From Paenibacillus sp. RC67 (GTDB lineage Bacteria > Bacillota > Bacilli > Paenibacillales > NBRC-103111): a stretch of DNA of 64,000 bases. The notes below the pieces were generated by a model that was not told the DNA's origin, ran no database searches, and saw only the letters and a list, made by a program, of their open reading frames with translations. Shown in pieces: positions 62,038-64,000 of this stretch; the stretch's first letter is position 1, and every line of letters starts with the position of its first letter. The stretch lies in the NCBI RefSeq assembly GCF_030020805.1, contig NZ_CP125098.1, positions 1,158,001-1,222,000 of the forward strand, given 5' to 3'. The position numbers and the translations under genes were made by a program.

Positions 62038-62086
62038 TTGACGAATAAATCGATTGTTTGTATAGTAAGTATTACACTAACTACTA
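62038..62086 (+). promoter_or_regulatory. Promoter and possible operator of the TrmB-type gene
   Basis: TTGACG (62038-62043), a 17-base spacer and TATAGT (62061-62066) form a good sigma-A promoter. The bases just after it, read on the minus strand, give TAGTAGTTAGTGTAATACTT, similar to TAGTAGTTAGCTGAATAACTT before azlC. Confidence 0.65.
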
Positions 62087-62098
62087 ATAAGGAGTCTT

Positions 62099-62914
62099 AT
62101 GGACGACATCTATAAAGAGCTTCAGAAATTAGGCTTTTCTCAATATGAGTGTAAGGCTTATGTTGGGCTGCTAAAAAACTCGCCCATTACCGGTTATGAA
62201 ATCAGTAAACGGTCGGGTGTACCACGTTCTATGATTTATGAGGTTATAGGCAAGCTGTTAGATAAAGGGGCCGTCTATACGGTGCCTTCCGAGCCAGTAA
62301 CCTATGCTCCCTTACCCGCTAAAGAATTAATAAACCGGTTAAGGAGCACATTCGAGCAGTCCTTTGATTATCTCGAGAAAAATCTCTCTGCGCTTGAAAG
62401 CGAACAGGAGATCGATGTTATTCGGCGCATCAGCAGTGATGAGCTTGTCATTGCTGAAATGATCGACATGATAGGCAAAGCGGATAAAGAGCTGTGGATT
62501 TCGATCTGGGAGCCTCAAGTTCCTGCTATTAAAGAGGCCGTAGACCGCCGCGTAACCGAAGGGTTGGATGTTTTCTCTTGCGTGTTCGGAGCACCGGGTA
62601 CTAAATTAGGGACCACAACTCATCATAACTATATGGCTCCGGAATTTCCCGAGCAGCGGGCGAATGGACATCTGACAGTTGTTACACGAGATCATGAAGA
62701 AGTGCTTATTGCCAATTTTAACCCGAGTTCCGCCGCAACCGCTTGGGCAGTTAAAACACAAGATCCTGTTCTGGTTTTAGTGGCTATTGAGTACATAAGA
62801 CATGACATTATGTTTGCAGAAGTGGCGACTCATTTTGGACCGGACAAATTCAAAGATTTCTGGACTAATCGCCCTGATTTATATCATGTGGTGACTGGGA
62901 AAAGATTTAAGTAA
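62099..62914 (+). CDS. TrmB-family transcriptional regulator
   Basis: A 271-residue regulator with an N-terminal TrmB winged helix (LGFSQYECKAYVGLLKNSPITGYEISKRSGVPRSMIYEVIGKL in blocks), a coiled-coil linker around residues 78-105 and a C-terminal PLD-like sensor domain (ELWISIWEPQVPAIKEAV; HLTVVTRDHEEVLIANF). TrmB proteins are best known from archaea but this bacterial type is frequent in Bacillota. It probably controls the adjacent azlCD genes. Confidence 0.92.
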   Translation: MDDIYKELQKLGFSQYECKAYVGLLKNSPITGYEISKRSGVPRSMIYEVIGKLLDKGAVYTVPSEPVTYAPLPAKELINRLRSTFEQSFDYLEKNLSALESEQEIDVIRRISSDELVIAEMIDMIGKADKELWISIWEPQVPAIKEAVDRRVTEGLDVFSCVFGAPGTKLGTTTHHNYMAPEFPEQRANGHLTVVTRDHEEVLIANFNPSSAATAWAVKTQDPVLVLVAIEYIRHDIMFAEVATHFGPDKFKDFWTNRPDLYHVVTGKRFK

Positions 62915-62954
62915 TATAATGCGTTGATTATGATGTTTGAGTTCTTATCAAGCT

Positions 62955-62980
62955 GCGGTTCAAATCATTGAACCGTATTT
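62955..62980 (+). terminator. Short hairpin after the TrmB-type gene
   Basis: CGGTTCAA-ATCA-TTGAACCG followed by TATTTTC. It is a plausible weak terminator between regulator and transporter. Confidence 0.6.
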
Positions 62981-62995
62981 TCTTTCGGATTTTTA

Positions 62996-63017
62996 TAGTA
63001 GTTAGCTGAATAACTTC
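62996..63017. promoter_or_regulatory. Possible TrmB operator before azlC
   Basis: TAGTAGTTAGCTGAATAACTT shares TAGTAGTTAG and the following spacing with the site in the regulator's own promoter. It lies 38 bases before the azlC start. Confidence 0.4.
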
Positions 63018-63054
63018 TGTTATTCAAATTATGTACAGCGAAGAAGGGACGTCA

Positions 63055-63789
63055 ATGAGTACCAAACCTATCCATGCACCAACCGTTTTGTCGCAAAAGA
63101 ATGAAGAAAGCTTTCTACAAGGGGTGAAGGACTGTCTTCCGACCTTGCTAGGCTATATCAGTATCGGTGTCGCCGCGGGGGTTGTGATGACCACAGCAGG
63201 GCTGAGCATTTCGGAAATAACGCTGTTCTGCTTGCTTCTTTACGCTGGCTCCGCTCAGTTCATTGCCGTAGGGATGATAGCCTCCAGCAGCTCGATTACG
63301 GCAATCGCTATAACTACTTTTTTCGTCAATGCCCGTTATATTTTACTGAGTGCGGCGTTATCCCCGTACTTTAAGCATTTGTCCTCATTCAAGAATCTTC
63401 TGGTCGGTACACTGCTTTCTGATGAAACATTTGGCGTTGCCATGAACAAGGCTGTCAAGACCAAAGAAATTAACGAGAAATGGATGCACGGCTTGAATCT
63501 AACTGCCTATCTGGGGTGGTGGGGTGCTAATCTGATCGGTGCATTTTTGGGGCAATGGATTTCGAATCCTGAGCAGTGGGGTCTTGATTTTGCTTTGGTC
63601 GGCATGTTTATCGGACTTCTAGTGCTTTCCATGGTCGGCAGAAATAACATTAGACGGGATCTCATTGTCGGTATCATTGCTCTTGCAGTGGGGGTGGGAA
63701 GCACCTTCATCGTCTCGGGAAGTCTCGGAATTATTGTTGCGACCGTTGTTGCAGCTACGGTAGGAATGGTGATGGAAAAATGGAAATAA
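63055..63789 (+). CDS. azlC: AzlC-family branched-chain amino acid exporter, large subunit
   Basis: A 244-residue integral membrane protein with family motifs GYISIGVAAGVVMTTAGL, LLLYAGSAQFIAVGMI and FFVNARYILLSAALSPYF. With AzlD it exports branched-chain amino acids or analogues such as azaleucine. ATG 63055 is chosen for GAAGGGA upstream; an ATG at 63031 lacks a site. Its last codons overlap the azlD start by ten bases, indicating translational coupling. Confidence 0.94.
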   Translation: MSTKPIHAPTVLSQKNEESFLQGVKDCLPTLLGYISIGVAAGVVMTTAGLSISEITLFCLLLYAGSAQFIAVGMIASSSSITAIAITTFFVNARYILLSAALSPYFKHLSSFKNLLVGTLLSDETFGVAMNKAVKTKEINEKWMHGLNLTAYLGWWGANLIGAFLGQWISNPEQWGLDFALVGMFIGLLVLSMVGRNNIRRDLIVGIIALAVGVGSTFIVSGSLGIIVATVVAATVGMVMEKWK

Positions 63790-64000
63790 GATGGTACGTC
63801 TTATTAGTTATAATAGCGGCTACGGTGGTGACGATGATTCCCAGAGTCGTACCGTTAATGGTCCTTAGTCGCTTTGAACTGCCAGCGTGGGCCATGCGAT
63901 GGTTGAATTACGTACCGATAGCGGTTATGGCCGCGTTAATAGGTCAGGAGCTGTTTGTACATGATGGAACCATCCCGCCTATATCCAAAAATTTTGAGCT
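63780..64000 (+). CDS. azlD: AzlD-family small subunit, 3' end outside window
   Basis: The frame ATG-GAA-ATA-AGA starts inside the end of azlC and stays open to the window edge (about 73 residues). It contains the AzlD pattern VVTMIPRVVPLMVLSRFELPAWAMRWLNYVPIAVMAALIGQ, here cited in parts: MIPRVVPLMVL and WLNYVPIAVMAALI. It is the small membrane partner of AzlC. The C-terminus lies beyond the window. Confidence 0.9.
   Translation, partial: MEIRWYVLLVIIAATVVTMIPRVVPLMVLSRFELPAWAMRWLNYVPIAVMAALIGQELFVHDGTIPPISKNFE

Noticed and set aside
1..64000. CRISPR array, prophage, insertion sequence, rRNA or tRNA genes
   Set aside because: No regularly spaced repeats with variable spacers, transposase, integrase, structural phage gene or tRNA/rRNA-like sequence was seen; the only tandem repeats are the three 40-bp leader units.

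Overview
The window looks like chromosome of a Paenibacillus-type member of the Bacillota. The reasons are mid-range base composition, strong GGAGG ribosome sites, a T-box leader on thrS, YesM/YesN two-component systems beside LplABC-type sugar importers, many AraC regulators and large secreted glycoside hydrolases. I see no rRNA, tRNA, prophage, intact insertion sequence or CRISPR array. No species can be named from the sequence alone.

Layout. 1-2.3 kb: the 3' part of an ECF42-type sigma factor gene followed by two genes (a YCII/DGPF protein and a DUF1801 protein) that share a near-identical ECF promoter. 3.1-12 kb: a YesM/YesN pair, a complete ABC importer (lipoprotein plus two permeases), and two hydrolases of the EEP and PHP/CehA families, probably one uptake-and-cleavage unit. 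Three 40-bp direct repeats precede the binding-protein gene, and a related mini-ORF/hairpin leader precedes the EEP gene. 12-14 kb: small accessory genes. 14.1-25.9 kb: a LacI regulator, thrS with its T-box, then iolDEGBCJA, which encodes myo-inositol breakdown from inosose to acetyl-CoA. Matching palindromes lie upstream of lacI, iolD and iolG. 26-27 kb: a GNAT gene with a possible attenuator and a decayed MocR-type regulator.

27.2-43.3 kb: a carbohydrate locus that reads as acidic-sugar or sialic-acid-like catabolism: RraA-type aldolase, YhcH, AraC regulator, D-2-hydroxyacid dehydrogenase, a lyase very like N-acetylneuraminate lyase, a membrane-bound AraC regulator, an importer, a five-Asp-box sialidase-like protein, a deacetylase-fold protein and a 1185-residue secreted hydrolase. 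43.7-48.6 kb: an orphan binding protein, a divergent AraC regulator and a GH42 beta-galactosidase. 49.2-59.8 kb: a chemoreceptor under a cyclic-di-GMP-I riboswitch, then a GntR regulator, cupin, TAXI-TRAP transporter, UbiD, UbiX and an HpaB-type monooxygenase. Together these suggest sensing, uptake, decarboxylation and hydroxylation of a phenolic acid. Shared TGTATACA-like sites suggest that the GntR protein controls both the chemoreceptor and the catabolic operon. 59.8-64 kb: Ada, a FusB-family EF-G-binding protein with a possible leader peptide, a TrmB-type regulator and azlCD (azlD is cut by the window end).

The most unusual non-coding signals are the ATGCTTACGAAG leader repeats, three long hairpin repeats with related loops, and several small regulons that can be read from matching promoter or operator sequences inside this one window.
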